From positions 1-42,173 of the forward strand of contig JAFDKF010000020.1 of assembly GCA_019307135.1 (NCBI GenBank): DNA of 42,173 nt. The letters are read 5' to 3'. Both the position numbers and the translations under genes were made by a program. How positions within the stretch are numbered: the first letter of the stretch is position 1; every line of letters starts with the position of its first letter. Of this stretch, positions 1 to 7,822 are shown piece after piece. Below the pieces are notes generated by a model. The model made no database searches. It was not told the DNA's origin and saw only the letters and a program-made list of their open reading frames with translations. The stretch comes from Deltaproteobacteria bacterium. GTDB taxonomy: Bacteria > Desulfobacterota > Desulfobacteria > Desulfobacterales > C00003060.

Positions 1-49
1 AAAAAGCCTTCAGCCCACAACTCTATGAAACTCCCAAAAGGAGGGTATA

Positions 50-310
50 ATGCAACCTATATGTTTGCAAATTCCACCCGAAATAGCAGCCCAGATAAAG
101 CTACCACGAAAGCGGGCTCAAAGAGTTCTGATGGAAGAGCTTGTGTTGCGTCTCTATGAGGAAGGGTTTATTTCCTCCGGCCAGGGAGCGTATCTGTTAA
201 AAATGGATCGGTTATCCTTTGAGCGATTCCTTGCAGAACATCACCTGGCGATTCACGGCGATGTTGAGGAACTTGATCAGGATATCTCTCACTTGGATCA
301 GGCGTTATGA
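50..310 (+). CDS. UPF0175 family antitoxin-like protein
   Basis: A small 86-residue protein of the UPF0175 type, a family usually found as the antitoxin gene directly before a DUF3368 PIN-type toxin. The central segment, with SSGQGAYLLKMDRLSFERFL at about residues 42-61, has the family's helix-turn-helix-like pattern, and the tail is acidic as in many antitoxins. A strong ribosome binding site (ggagg) lies 6-7 bases before the ATG. The stop codon overlaps the ATG of the toxin frame (ATGA at 307-310), which indicates translational coupling. It probably binds DNA at its own promoter and neutralises the partner; that role is inferred from the family. The partner gene is broken, so this antitoxin may now be an orphan. 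Confidence 0.8.
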   Translation: MQPICLQIPPEIAAQIKLPRKRAQRVLMEELVLRLYEEGFISSGQGAYLLKMDRLSFERFLAEHHLAIHGDVEELDQDISHLDQAL

Positions 311-817
311 TTGTAAGCAATACGACCCCTGATTGTAAGCAATACGACCCCTATCAGCAATTTGCTTCACATTGACAAAATCTCTCTTTTAGCCAAATTG
401 TTTGGCGCTGTCTATATCCCAGAAGCAGTGGCTAATGAAGTGAATGTTATTTTTTCGAGTTCCAGCGAATGGCAAAAATGTCTTAAAGAAAAGCGAGTAA
501 TTGTCCAGCCGATTTCGAACACTATTCTGGCAAAACAGATGGTGCCATTGCTTCATAAAGGAGAGGCCGAAGCGATTTGCCTCGCTTTGGAAAAGAAAGC
601 AAAATTATTTCTTATAGACGACAAAGATGGTCGGATAGTAGCACAATCGAATAATTTGCCGATAACAGGGACGTTGGGCATTCTACTGAAGGCCAAGAAA
701 ACCGGTTTAGTCTCATCCGTTAAACAAGTGATCGATAGATTACGCGCTGAGCATCACTTTTGGGTTAAAGAGGATATGTATCAAAAAGTTTTGCACATAG
801 CTAAAGAAAAAGCATGA
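307..817 (+). pseudogene. DUF3368 (PIN-like) toxin, frame broken by 22-bp duplication
   Basis: The DUF3368 family is a PIN-like putative ribonuclease toxin paired with UPF0175. The expected start is the ATG at 307, overlapping the antitoxin stop. From there the frame reads M-I-V-S-N-T-T-P and then hits an exact 22-bp tandem duplication (309-330 and 331-352), which shifts the frame into a TGA. Removing one copy joins MIVSNTTPISNLLHIDKIS in a single frame with the rest. The remainder, readable from a TTG at 362, carries the family hallmarks GEAEAICLALE, LIDDKDGR and TGTLGILLKAKK. As written, only a product lacking the first strand could be made. The duplication is not a multiple of three and could be lost by slippage, so the gene could be switchable; otherwise it is a recent pseudogene. 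Confidence 0.8.
309..352. repeat. Exact 22-bp tandem duplication inside toxin start
   Basis: Two perfect adjacent copies of a 22-base unit beginning gattgtaagc and ending gacccct. The duplication lies within the first codons of the DUF3368 toxin gene and is the cause of its frameshift. Confidence 0.95.
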
Positions 818-882
818 GACCGACAACAGAATGGCTTGTCAAGAGGAAAGATTTGGCCGCTGGCCTGCTCCTTCGCTTTGTA

Positions 883-1016
883 CCGCCGAAGGCGGTTGAG
901 TGGTTTTCATTTGCCGGCACCTCCCGGCAAATGAAAAAATGTATCTCTCCTCTGCGACCTCAGTGCCTCTGCGAGAGACAAAGATATCCCGTGAATCCTG
1001 CCTGTCCCGTTAAATG
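883..1016. repeat. Family A palindromic element (degenerate right end)
   Basis: It has the order seen in other family A copies: a GC-rich mini-palindrome CCGCCGAAGGCGG, a longer hairpin (TTTTCATTTGCCGG / CCGGCAAATGAAAA), then a decayed end reading gtgaatcctgcctgtcccg. The hairpin sequence differs from all other copies but keeps perfect pairing over 14 bp. Confidence 0.65.
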
Positions 1017-1030
1017 AACCACCATATTTA

Positions 1031-1077
1031 ACTGGGGTAAATCCTGTCTAAATTTAATATTTAAGATGTGACCGTGG
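1031..1077. repeat. 47-bp direct repeat, copy 1 of 3
   Basis: Starts actggggt and continues through atcctgtctaaatttaat to atttaagatgtgacc. Near-identical copies lie at 1950-1996 and, without the first part, at 7434-7477. It is fused to the family A end motif tcctgtctaa. Confidence 0.85.
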
Positions 1078-1168
1078 GGTCCTCTTTTCAGCTTCGAACT
1101 GTTCGCTTTGCAACCAACATCCAGCTTTCAGCTTTTTCCAGGCTGTCAAATGTTGAGACCTGACCCCT

Positions 1169-1414
1169 TTGCTTTTCTTTGATATACTTGAAGCGAATTT
1201 GCCTATCATTGCCTTGATAGATCCTGGTAAGATATACGGAGGGATTTCAGGAATCGGCCATTTCGTGGTAATTCTGGGGAGAATGGACAACAAGGTTGTC
1301 TACCATGACCCTGTGATGGGACAGAATCTTGTGACTAAAGAAGAGATATTTTTTCAGGCATGGCAGGAGTCTAATTTTAGAGGAGTGAGGATATGGAAGT
1401 CTACAGAAAGGTAA
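1169..1414 (+). pseudogene. C39-type peptidase-like fragment, N-terminus missing
   Basis: The 81 readable residues match the C-terminal half of a C39 or papain-like bacteriocin-processing peptidase domain. A GHFVVILG strand (catalytic His position) is followed by VVYHDPVMG (Asp position) and a typical terminal segment EEIFFQAWQESNFRGVRIW. The half carrying the catalytic Cys is absent. The frame simply opens out of a repeat-like sequence (tgttgagacctgacccc) with no ribosome binding site, so it is probably a truncated relic. The following gene starts inside its last codons, which suggests they once formed an operon. The C39 assignment is by pattern only. Confidence 0.5.
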
Positions 1415-1695
1415 AAGATTTTCTCTGTGACCATGTTGGAAACATGACTACACCAGGGACACCTCGTTTCAATGCAGAAACTCAGATGTGGCATGTTCCA
1501 GTTCTATGCAAGACAAAAAAGGGGCTATTTATCGTTGGAGAAATCTGCCTCAATAAGGAAGAAGAGTTCGTCAGGATACCTAATAAGGAAGATATGTTAA
1601 AGGTGCTCGATATAGAGATTGCCAAAGTTCCCTTTCTAGTCTATGCGGAAGAAGCTGAATTGGAGAAAAAACATATCTCCGCTGTAACTATCTAA
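1393..1695 (+). CDS. Hypothetical protein (100 aa)
   Basis: I do not recognise the family. The ATG at 1393 has a good ribosome binding site (gaggagtgagg) and overlaps the end of the peptidase-like fragment by 22 bases. The 100 residues contain no signal peptide or membrane segment. The middle alternates strands and polar turns (WHVPVLCKTKKGLFIVGEI), which looks like a small alpha/beta or all-beta cytoplasmic protein. Its link to the C39-like fragment suggests it once served the same function, but nothing more can be said. It may be unexpressed now that the upstream gene is cut. Confidence 0.55.
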   Translation: MEVYRKVKDFLCDHVGNMTTPGTPRFNAETQMWHVPVLCKTKKGLFIVGEICLNKEEEFVRIPNKEDMLKVLDIEIAKVPFLVYAEEAELEKKHISAVTI

Positions 1696-1949
1696 ATTTT
1701 TCCACCTGTGCGGTTGGATGATTCCTGAGTCCTTCCGAATAACCTGATTCTCATGGCCAGATTCCCGTAGGGGCGGGTTTATCCCGCCCAAATCGATTTG
1801 GCGGGCACCGCACAGCTCCAAATTTTTCAAGGCCCACTTTAGAGGCAAGAAGCCCTGTCCGCTTGTGCCCTGGCCGCCTCACTGCGCTCGCCCGCCCCGC
1901 CTGCCCCGTAGCTCCGGCAGATGGTACTGGGGTAGGTGGGAACCATCGT

Positions 1950-1996
1950 ACTGGGGTCGATCCTGTCTAAATTTAATATTTAAGATGTGACCCTGG
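1950..1996. repeat. 47-bp direct repeat, copy 2 of 3
   Basis: Same organisation as at 1031-1077: actggggt, two variable bases, atcctgtctaaatttaat, atttaagatgtgaccctggg. Homology may continue to about 2003 (ctcttctt), as in the third copy. Confidence 0.85.
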
Positions 1997-2257
1997 GCTC
2001 TTCTTCAGTATCGCAGCCTGCCCCGTTAAATGCTGTTACTTCTGGAACATTAATCCTGATATTTCAATATGATAGCACGGCCCGACCCCTACAGCCGGCT
2101 TAGAACGTCTCCCTGCCAAAGCATACTGGAATCCTGGTCGAACCGCCTAAAATTTGGCAACTCCAAACCATTGACAAAAATGAATGCAGATGAAATCGTC
2201 GAATTCGATCGTAATCATGTTCATCCCACGGCTCCTTGATTAAATTTTGTAACCAAC

Positions 2258-2533
2258 ATGGTCGGCTGCTTGATCGTGACCGAGGCCATAAAACTCCTCA
2301 CCGGCAAAAGCAAGACTATTGAATATCCAAGAAAAAAGACAAATCCAAACAATGTCGTCAATCCTGTCGACTGTCGGCACAACCAGCACCCGGAAACCGG
2401 CACCTATCACCCAGAAACAAGAAACCAGGAACCGGTTGATCTTGTCTTAAAGGTCAACAAATACGACACGAAAACCACACCGGACCAAAAGTCCTGTGAG
2501 GACAGAACTCTCGGAAGTCAACGTAGTCAATAA
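2258..2533 (+). pseudogene. Possible ThiF/HesA-type E1-like protein fragment
   Basis: The first 17 residues, MVGCLIVTEAIKLLTGK, resemble the C-terminal helix of ThiF/MoeB/HesA-type adenylating enzymes (pattern xGxxxAxEAIKLLTG). The enzyme body with the ATP site and catalytic Cys is absent. The rest of the frame is low-complexity, Asn/Pro/Thr-rich sequence overlapping a ccagaaacc-type repeat. No ribosome binding site is visible. It is most likely a remnant rather than a working gene. Confidence 0.3.
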
Positions 2534-2647
2534 CGTCCCGTAAGTTCGCGTACGGGGACAATTTGTGGGTACTATTGATGTTGGAACTCTGGCTTCAGAA
2601 GCAATAAAAGCTGGTACATTACAAAAACATTTGGGCTAATAACACTC

Positions 2648-5443
2648 ATGAGGTCTCGGCATAATTTCTCGATCTTTTTTTGTATTGTGTTTATAGCGGC
2701 ACTGGATGCAAAACACTGCCAAGCTAGCTTGAATGTCCCCCTGACGGTGAAAGAAACCGCAGGTGTTGGCGCAAAAGCCTATCCCATTACCTCTGTCGTA
2801 CCTCTTCCATATGGAACCTACTATGACATAAACAAATTTAGATTGGTAGACGCCTCAGGAGCTACTATACCTGCCCAGTTCGATGTTTTGAACCGATGGT
2901 GGGGTAAAGACAACAGCGTCCGGCATGTCAAGGTTAACTTCCAGCCAACGGTAAAAGCCTTCACAAGGAAAGGCACAGGCATTTCTAAATATTTCCTTAA
3001 GGATGATGGTTTTGGTAACGATTTCGTTACTTCTTTAAAAGTGACAGAAACCGCGAATGTCATTACCGTTATGACTGGCCCGCTCAAGTTTACGACAAAC
3101 AAAAAACGCTTCACTATCCTGGATGAAGTATGGCTGGACCAAAACAATGATCAAGTATTCCAAGAATGGGAGAAGGTCATTAAATCAGGCCATAAAAATG
3201 GGGGTATTTTCATAGGTCGTCTTCCCAATGACATTCAACTCGATTCCTCTCGCAAAGACATAACATTTAAAATTGAGGAATCCGGGCCCATGAGGACAGT
3301 GATTCGCGCAGAAGCTTTGACGAAATATTACGACACCGAAAATCACACCCATGGTTTTGCTGTCAGAATATACGCCTATGCAAACAAACCCTTCATAAAA
3401 ATTGATTACCAGCTACAAAATTCTGCGAAGAACAAAACCTGGGCATGGCCCCTGTATTTTGAGGAAATGAAGCTCGATTTTGCCCTCGATTTGAACAATA
3501 ATCCGACTGTTAGGGTGGGGCTTGGCGACGGCACCGTGTATCAACGTCAAAGAGGAAATGGCCTCTATCTTGCTCAGGAATTTCATGATGTCACCAATAT
3601 TTACGATATGCAGCCCAACGACGTGCTCGAGTCAGCCACTCTTAGCGCTGATTTTCTGTCAAAAAACGTAACCGGCAAGTTTATCGATGTGGCCGACTCC
3701 GATAGAGGGGTGGCTGCCATGATTCGCTATTTTTGGCAGACCTGGCCGAATGGTTTATCGATAGATAGTCAAAACAAGCTGAGCATTGACCTTTTCCCGA
3801 ACTGGAGCGCACAATGGCACGAAAGGCGGATCAGCCCAACCGGCTTGTATTGGTTGGAAGATATGCAGCACGTTTACAAAGAAGTTTTGCTCTATTTTCA
3901 TAGTGCGAAGACCTCCAATGATGAGCTTAAGAACCTCGCTAAGACATTTCAGTATCCTCCGGTTGCGGCACTTCCAACTGACTGGTATTCGCAAACGAGG
4001 GCTACGTTAGACATGGGAGGACTAATCCCAGCCAATTTGAGTAAATCGATCCCTGACAAACGAATATATACCTACCCCTTACCTATGTTCAATCATAGTA
4101 GACCTAACAAATATAATTTTAATTGGGATAATTTTTTAGTCGATGTGCGAAGAAAAAAAGCTCCTGCCAATGCCGGGGGCTGGGCGTACAGCGTCACTCG
4201 TTTTCTGGTAACCCAAAACCCCAGCGACTTTTACTATGCTGAACAGTTTGGAGTGGGCGAATTGAATGTCAGACCACAATGGGTCGCCGGCTACGATTAC
4301 CAGAATGATTTTGAACGCTTGAAACTTACTCAACATCCCTATTTCGGATGGAGCTGGCGAAAACAAAAAAAGCCGCATTTAGATGCTCCGTATTTGAATG
4401 GCACAGGCAACGATGTTAAGCCGCGTGATGACCAGCATGGCTGGTTCTATCACGTTGAAGAAACATACTACATTACCGGAAATCCTTGGATTAGGGATTG
4501 GTATGAATTTGTTGGTGAATTTAGGAAAGGAACATTGGATATCCCTAGAACTGGTGATAACTCCAGCAGGGGCATTGGTCACATGCTCGCCAACGCGTTA
4601 CAGGCATACAGGGTTACAGGTGACACCACAATAATTGATAAGATGAGCAAATATATAAGTAGTAATCTCCGGAAGAGTCAAAGGCCTTATTATGGATTCA
4701 GAAACAGCCTGTGTTGTGGGAGATATGGTGAGTCGGGCATGCAAGCTGGTTATTTATTGCGTGCAATCATAAGCTTTATGGAAGAGATCAAGGGGAAAAA
4801 CTGGCAGGCATACGCTGAGGCATTTCAGTTTGTTTCCGGATATATGGCATGGAACTACAATTTCAGTAATTTCAGCAATTATATCGATGCCTCGGCTGGT
4901 GAAGTTGGCGCGTCCAATGGAACAGCCTTAACATTTGTTGATCCCCAGGCCTGGTATTACCTGCATACTGGAAAGAGGGAGTATCTCGATCATCTAAACC
5001 GCTACATGGAGGGCGGTATTAATGGCGGGGCAAAACCTTATGGGAATTTTGGAAAATGGAAAGGGCAATTTGAAGGTAGATATGCCCAGTTCATACGAGA
5101 GAATCCCAAGAAGGATACCGTGCGTCCGCCTGCCATTGCTGATTTGATTGCTGTCAGAAAAGGTCCAGACGTTTCTTTGGTTTGGACAGCTCCACCAGAT
5201 GCCTTTCGTTATCACATTGTTTTTGGTGAGAAGCCCATTTCTGAGCACACAACTACCGACAAAAGTCTCATGAACTGGTGGGCGGCAAATGTCATTGCCT
5301 CTGACCTGATGGCAAAGCCCGGTTCGAAACAGACTCTTAGTTTTTCGTCGAATTCGTCAACTGCATTGTACCTTGCTGTGTTCAGTTTCGATGAAAATGA
5401 TAATATGAGTGCAATGTCTAACGTTGCTTGCACAAACCGTTGA
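2648..5443 (+). CDS. Secreted PcRGLX/YetA-like (rhamnogalacturonan exolyase-like) protein
   Basis: A 931-residue exported protein. Residues 1-26 form a Sec signal peptide (SIFFCIVFIAAL core, cleavage likely near HCQA-S). Residues 28-110 (LTVKETAGVGAKAYPITSVV...GATIPAQFDVLNRWW...VRHVKVNF) match the N-terminal RIFT-barrel of the PcRGLX/YetA-like family. The central beta-sandwich (about 115-410) and a helical toroid-like region (about 430-820, many W/Y/H) follow. From 825 a fibronectin type III-like domain begins (VRPPAIADL...SLVWTAPPD). The family includes exo-acting polysaccharide lyases and related enzymes, so it probably trims or degrades an acidic polysaccharide in the periplasm or outside the cell. 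Substrate and catalytic residues cannot be read from sequence alone. It stands alone upstream of the export genes and might process their product. Confidence 0.7.
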   Translation: MRSRHNFSIFFCIVFIAALDAKHCQASLNVPLTVKETAGVGAKAYPITSVVPLPYGTYYDINKFRLVDASGATIPAQFDVLNRWWGKDNSVRHVKVNFQPTVKAFTRKGTGISKYFLKDDGFGNDFVTSLKVTETANVITVMTGPLKFTTNKKRFTILDEVWLDQNNDQVFQEWEKVIKSGHKNGGIFIGRLPNDIQLDSSRKDITFKIEESGPMRTVIRAEALTKYYDTENHTHGFAVRIYAYANKPFIKIDYQLQNSAKNKTWAWPLYFEEMKLDFALDLNNNPTVRVGLGDGTVYQRQRGNGLYLAQEFHDVTNIYDMQPNDVLESATLSADFLSKNVTGKFIDVADSDRGVAAMIRYFWQTWPNGLSIDSQNKLSIDLFPNWSAQWHERRISPTGLYWLEDMQHVYKEVLLYFHSAKTSNDELKNLAKTFQYPPVAALPTDWYSQTRATLDMGGLIPANLSKSIPDKRIYTYPLPMFNHSRPNKYNFNWDNFLVDVRRKKAPANAGGWAYSVTRFLVTQNPSDFYYAEQFGVGELNVRPQWVAGYDYQNDFERLKLTQHPYFGWSWRKQKKPHLDAPYLNGTGNDVKPRDDQHGWFYHVEETYYITGNPWIRDWYEFVGEFRKGTLDIPRTGDNSSRGIGHMLANALQAYRVTGDTTIIDKMSKYISSNLRKSQRPYYGFRNSLCCGRYGESGMQAGYLLRAIISFMEEIKGKNWQAYAEAFQFVSGYMAWNYNFSNFSNYIDASAGEVGASNGTALTFVDPQAWYYLHTGKREYLDHLNRYMEGGINGGAKPYGNFGKWKGQFEGRYAQFIRENPKKDTVRPPAIADLIAVRKGPDVSLVWTAPPDAFRYHIVFGEKPISEHTTTDKSLMNWWAANVIASDLMAKPGSKQTLSFSSNSSTALYLAVFSFDENDNMSAMSNVACTNR

Positions 5444-5530
5444 ACAAGTCCAGGCAAATCCCCCAATATTGCCCTTATCAGATATCACGTAGTGTCACCT
5501 GATCACTTGTTTTTTTGATTTTATAGGCCC

Positions 5531-5572
5531 ACAGTCTTCTTTGCGTTCCTTGGCGTTCTTCGCGGTGAAGAA
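5531..5572. repeat. Family B half-element
   Basis: Contains tctttgcgttccttggcgtt followed by cttcgcggtgaag, the right-hand type of family B repeat. It lies between the converging ends of the exolyase-like gene and the minus-strand TPR gene. The rest of 5444-5574 shows nothing else. Confidence 0.8.
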
Positions 5573-5574
5573 CT

Positions 5575-6216
5575 TTACTGTTTGGTCGTAGACAAAGATT
5601 GCAACTCCCTCAGGTTTGCCTTAAGTGCCTTGGAATTCGGTGAATATTTTAGACCTCTTTTAGCAGTTTCTATTGCCTTTTTATAATTCTGATGTTCTTT
5701 GAAAAAATCGATTATATGTACATAGGCAGCAACGTAATTTCTTTTCAGTTGTGTGGCTTTGATGAAGTGCTCAACGGCTTTAGCATCTCTGCCCATGAGT
5801 TTCTGAGTAATACCCATTTTTAGATGTATTTCTGGCATTAGTATGAATTTGGGGCTCGAATGCCTAAACATGTAGTTAAATTCCTGTTCCGCCCTGGACA
5901 ATAAGTGGGCACGCTTTCCGAGGCCCCTCTGTGCACGGCTTAGCGCTATCAAACCAAAACAGTAATGATGCACGTGCATCCACTCTTTGCCTCGCTTACC
6001 CTTACTCTTGAAGACACGTCCCCACTTTTTTCCCTCGTGTTTATATCGATTTCTGTCTATGGCAGCTTTACACCTGCAATAGGCGGGCAATAAAGGGAGT
6101 TCGCGTTCATAAGCTCGATCTGGACCAGCGTTGTCTTTCAGATACTGTTCATGGTCAGCAAAACAGACCGGGGAGCAAGACAAAAAGAGAATGGTAATTA
6201 ATATACGCAGTAGCAT
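5575..6216 (-). CDS. Exported tetratricopeptide-repeat protein
   Basis: The only convincing minus-strand gene in the window, 213 residues from the chosen start. The ATG at 6216 is preferred because GGAG lies six bases upstream. An in-frame ATG four codons earlier (6228) has no such site. A signal peptide is clear (LLRILITILFLSCSPVCFA, residues 2-20). The mature part contains Cys and His pairs (AYCRCKAAI, HVHHYCFGL) and at least two TPR units near the C-terminus (DAKAVEHFIKATQLKRNYVA and NYKKAIETAKRGLKYSPNSK). TPR proteins of this kind often act as periplasmic scaffolds in polysaccharide or exosortase loci; the exact job is unknown. It diverges from wzm, so 6217-6501 should hold both promoters. 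Confidence 0.75.
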   Translation of the reverse strand: MLLRILITILFLSCSPVCFADHEQYLKDNAGPDRAYERELPLLPAYCRCKAAIDRNRYKHEGKKWGRVFKSKGKRGKEWMHVHHYCFGLIALSRAQRGLGKRAHLLSRAEQEFNYMFRHSSPKFILMPEIHLKMGITQKLMGRDAKAVEHFIKATQLKRNYVAAYVHIIDFFKEHQNYKKAIETAKRGLKYSPNSKALKANLRELQSLSTTKQ

Positions 6217-6501
6217 GATAAACTCCATTGATTTAAGAGGACGTTGGTAATAAACAGTCAGTGCTTCATTGAAATGTTTGATTTATTTTTACTCTACTAT
6301 GATATCATTAAGCACGCAAGAATTTTTTGAAAAGGTGGTGGCAATGCCTTTGCGCCGGGTCAGTGCAAGCTTGAGATGTCCCAACATATTAGACAGACCA
6401 AAGCTAATAGCTAAGAAGCACCTGGCAGCTTGGCCGAATAGCCCCGAATATCGACACTACATTTCACCGATTATAGATACTTCCTCATTTTGGAGAGCAT
6501 T

Positions 6502-7320
6502 ATGATTAGAGTAGCTCAAGACTTGGTTAAGTATCGCGAGTTGATGTTCACGCTCTCCTGGAAAAACATTGTGGTTCGTTATAAGCAGGCTTACCTCGGC
6601 CTTGCCTGGACGATGTTGAAGCCGTTGATGCTTATGCTCATCTTCACGCTTGTCAGGAGCTTCGTAGGCATCGAAACCGGTGACATCCCTTATCCAATCC
6701 TGACCTTTGCGGCCCTTATGCCGTGGGTTTTTTTCCAGGAAGCGACTTCGGAGAGCATCAACAGCGTGGTATCGAATGCCATGCTGATCCGCAAGATCTA
6801 TTTTCCCCGTGAGATCCTTCCCCTCACCGCCGTGATCACCAAGCTGGTGGAATTAGGTATTAATTTTTTTATCCTTGCCGGATTAATGATCTACTACCAG
6901 ATGGTACCAACAGTATACGCGTTGTGGGTGCCGTTTATCATATTTTATACAGTCATCGTCTCACTCTGCATCAGCCTTACAGGGGCCGCAATGAACGTTT
7001 ACTATCGTGATATAACATCGGCATTGCCGGTCTTACTTTCATTGCTGATGTATGCATCGCCCGTAATCTACCCGCTTTCCCTGGTCAAAAAGACACTGCT
7101 TGTTAATCATGCGGCGGGTGAATGGTCGAATATCCTTTATACAGTCTACACACTGAACCCCCTCGCCGGCATCATCGATGCCTTCCAGCGCACATTGCTC
7201 CAAGGGAAGCCACCGGATTTTGCCGTTCTTTGGCCGGGCATGTTGCTGATGGGAATTATCTTGCCCATAAGCTACCTCATATTCAAACGAGCAGAAGCCT
7301 ACTTTGCGGATGTGATCTAA
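6502..7320 (+). CDS. wzm: ABC-2 type polysaccharide export permease (Wzm-like)
   Basis: Inner-membrane permease of an ABC exporter for lipid-linked O-antigen or capsule-type glycans. About six hydrophobic spans are visible (for example AWTMLKPLMLMLIFTLVRSF and FAALMPWVFFQEA). The conserved N-terminal motif VRYKQAYLGLAWTMLKPL and the mid-protein IRKIYFPREILPL are typical of the family. The ATG at 6502 is chosen over the TTG at 6490 because GGAG lies exactly six bases before it. At 272 residues it has the family's usual length. Its ATPase partner is expected immediately downstream but is found 3.6 kb away at 10923, so the operon has been split by repeats, small accessory genes and an insertion sequence. 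Confidence 0.9.
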   Translation: MIRVAQDLVKYRELMFTLSWKNIVVRYKQAYLGLAWTMLKPLMLMLIFTLVRSFVGIETGDIPYPILTFAALMPWVFFQEATSESINSVVSNAMLIRKIYFPREILPLTAVITKLVELGINFFILAGLMIYYQMVPTVYALWVPFIIFYTVIVSLCISLTGAAMNVYYRDITSALPVLLSLLMYASPVIYPLSLVKKTLLVNHAAGEWSNILYTVYTLNPLAGIIDAFQRTLLQGKPPDFAVLWPGMLLMGIILPISYLIFKRAEAYFADVI

Positions 7321-7348
7321 TTGTACGTCAAACTTACAGATCTATTTC

Positions 7349-7443
7349 AGACAGGATTAACAGGATTGACTTGATTTCTTTCATCACTTCCGTCCCGGAA
7401 GTAATGAAGAAAAAATATCCGGTGAATCCTGTAAATCCTGTCT
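7349..7443. repeat. Family A palindromic element, both ends present
   Basis: The left end agacaggattaacaggatt (7349-7367) and right end aatcctgtaaatcctgtct (7425-7443) are inverted copies with one mismatch in 19. They enclose a hairpin TTCATCACTTCC / GGAAGTAATGAA with loop gtccc. It lies 28 bp after the wzm stop and is the cleanest single family A unit. It continues into the third copy of the 47-bp direct repeat. Confidence 0.85.
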
Positions 7444-7477
7444 AAATTCAATATTTAAGATGTGACCATGGGCTCTT
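7434..7477. repeat. 47-bp direct repeat, copy 3 of 3 (partial)
   Basis: Reads aatcctgtctaaattcaat then atttaagatgtgaccatggg, matching 1041-1077 and 1961-1996 with few changes. The actggggt lead is replaced by the family A element, so the two repeat types are joined here. Confidence 0.85.
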
Positions 7478-7558
7478 CTCTTGAGGTTTTGCCATTTTCC
7501 ACGTTATCTGTTATAAAGGACATATTGGAAGTCCTTTCAACAAAAGGAGACCTTTATT

Positions 7559-7822
7559 ATGCCAATATTGAGTGTAGAAGAAGCAGCAGAGATGAGGCTT
7601 CCTTCTCCTGTATCCAAAGAATATTGGAAGAACAGCGAGTGGGCTTATGAGCATATGAACGAAATTTCTGCAAAATATCCGAATCGATGGGTGGTCATTT
7701 TTGACAAGAAGATAATAGCAGCCAGCAGAAGCGGGTCGGAAGCGGAACAGATTGCCAGAGAAAAGGTGGGTGATCAGGAGTTCGTTATCCTGTTTGCTGA
7801 GAAGGGAATACGTGTCTATTAA
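7559..7822 (+). CDS. DUF5678-like small protein
   Basis: An 87-residue cytoplasmic protein. The core YPNRWVVIFDKKIIAASRSG followed by a helix and GDQEFVILFAEKG fits the DUF5678-type pattern (W-V-x-x-x-x-x-K-x-x-A, then a short strand). It has a very good ribosome binding site (aaaaggag, 10 bases before ATG). The next gene, a retropepsin-like protein, starts within its last codons, so the two are cotranslated. Such pairs recur in bacteria and archaea; the molecular role is not known to me. A substrate or regulator role for the protease is speculation. Confidence 0.6.
   Translation: MPILSVEEAAEMRLPSPVSKEYWKNSEWAYEHMNEISAKYPNRWVVIFDKKIIAASRSGSEAEQIAREKVGDQEFVILFAEKGIRVY

Larger units (their letters stand above)
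818..1168. other. Gene-free stretch with palindromic and mixed repeats
   Basis: No credible gene; the short open frames here translate repeats. It holds a 13-base palindrome CCGCCGAAGGCGG (883-895) and a perfect hairpin with 14-bp arms (904-917 and 924-937, loop cacctc). It also contains a family B-like tract (ctctgcgacctcagtgcctctgcg, split around 950-975), a degenerate family A end near 990-1016, and one copy of a 47-bp direct repeat (1031-1077). At 1145-1170 is a tgttgagacctgacccc motif directly before the truncated peptidase frame. Confidence 0.75.
1696..2647. other. Gene-poor repeat and gene-remnant region
   Basis: Nearly 1 kb without an intact gene. It includes GC-rich sequence with repeated ggtactggggt motifs (1921-1960) and the second 47-bp direct repeat. 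Three short coding-looking scraps follow: 2180-2239 (MNADEIVEFDRNHVHPTAP then stop), 2258-2533 (ThiF-like tail) and 2568-2639 (VGTLASEAIKAGTLQKHLG then stop, no start). None is complete. A run rich in ccagaaacaagaaacc at about 2385-2435 is another low-complexity intergenic repeat type. Confidence 0.6.

Noticed and set aside
814..1017. 67-codon frame after the DUF3368 toxin
   Set aside because: Its C-terminal half translates family A and B repeats; no ribosome binding site or family pattern.
6269..6505. 78-codon frame directly before wzm with ATGA overlap
   Set aside because: No ribosome binding site, no recognisable pattern, and the overlap arises from the wzm start itself. It could be a remnant, but support is too weak.
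7122..7445. 107-codon frame overlapping the end of wzm
   Set aside because: Out-of-frame shadow of wzm that continues into a repeat (ending NPVNPV).
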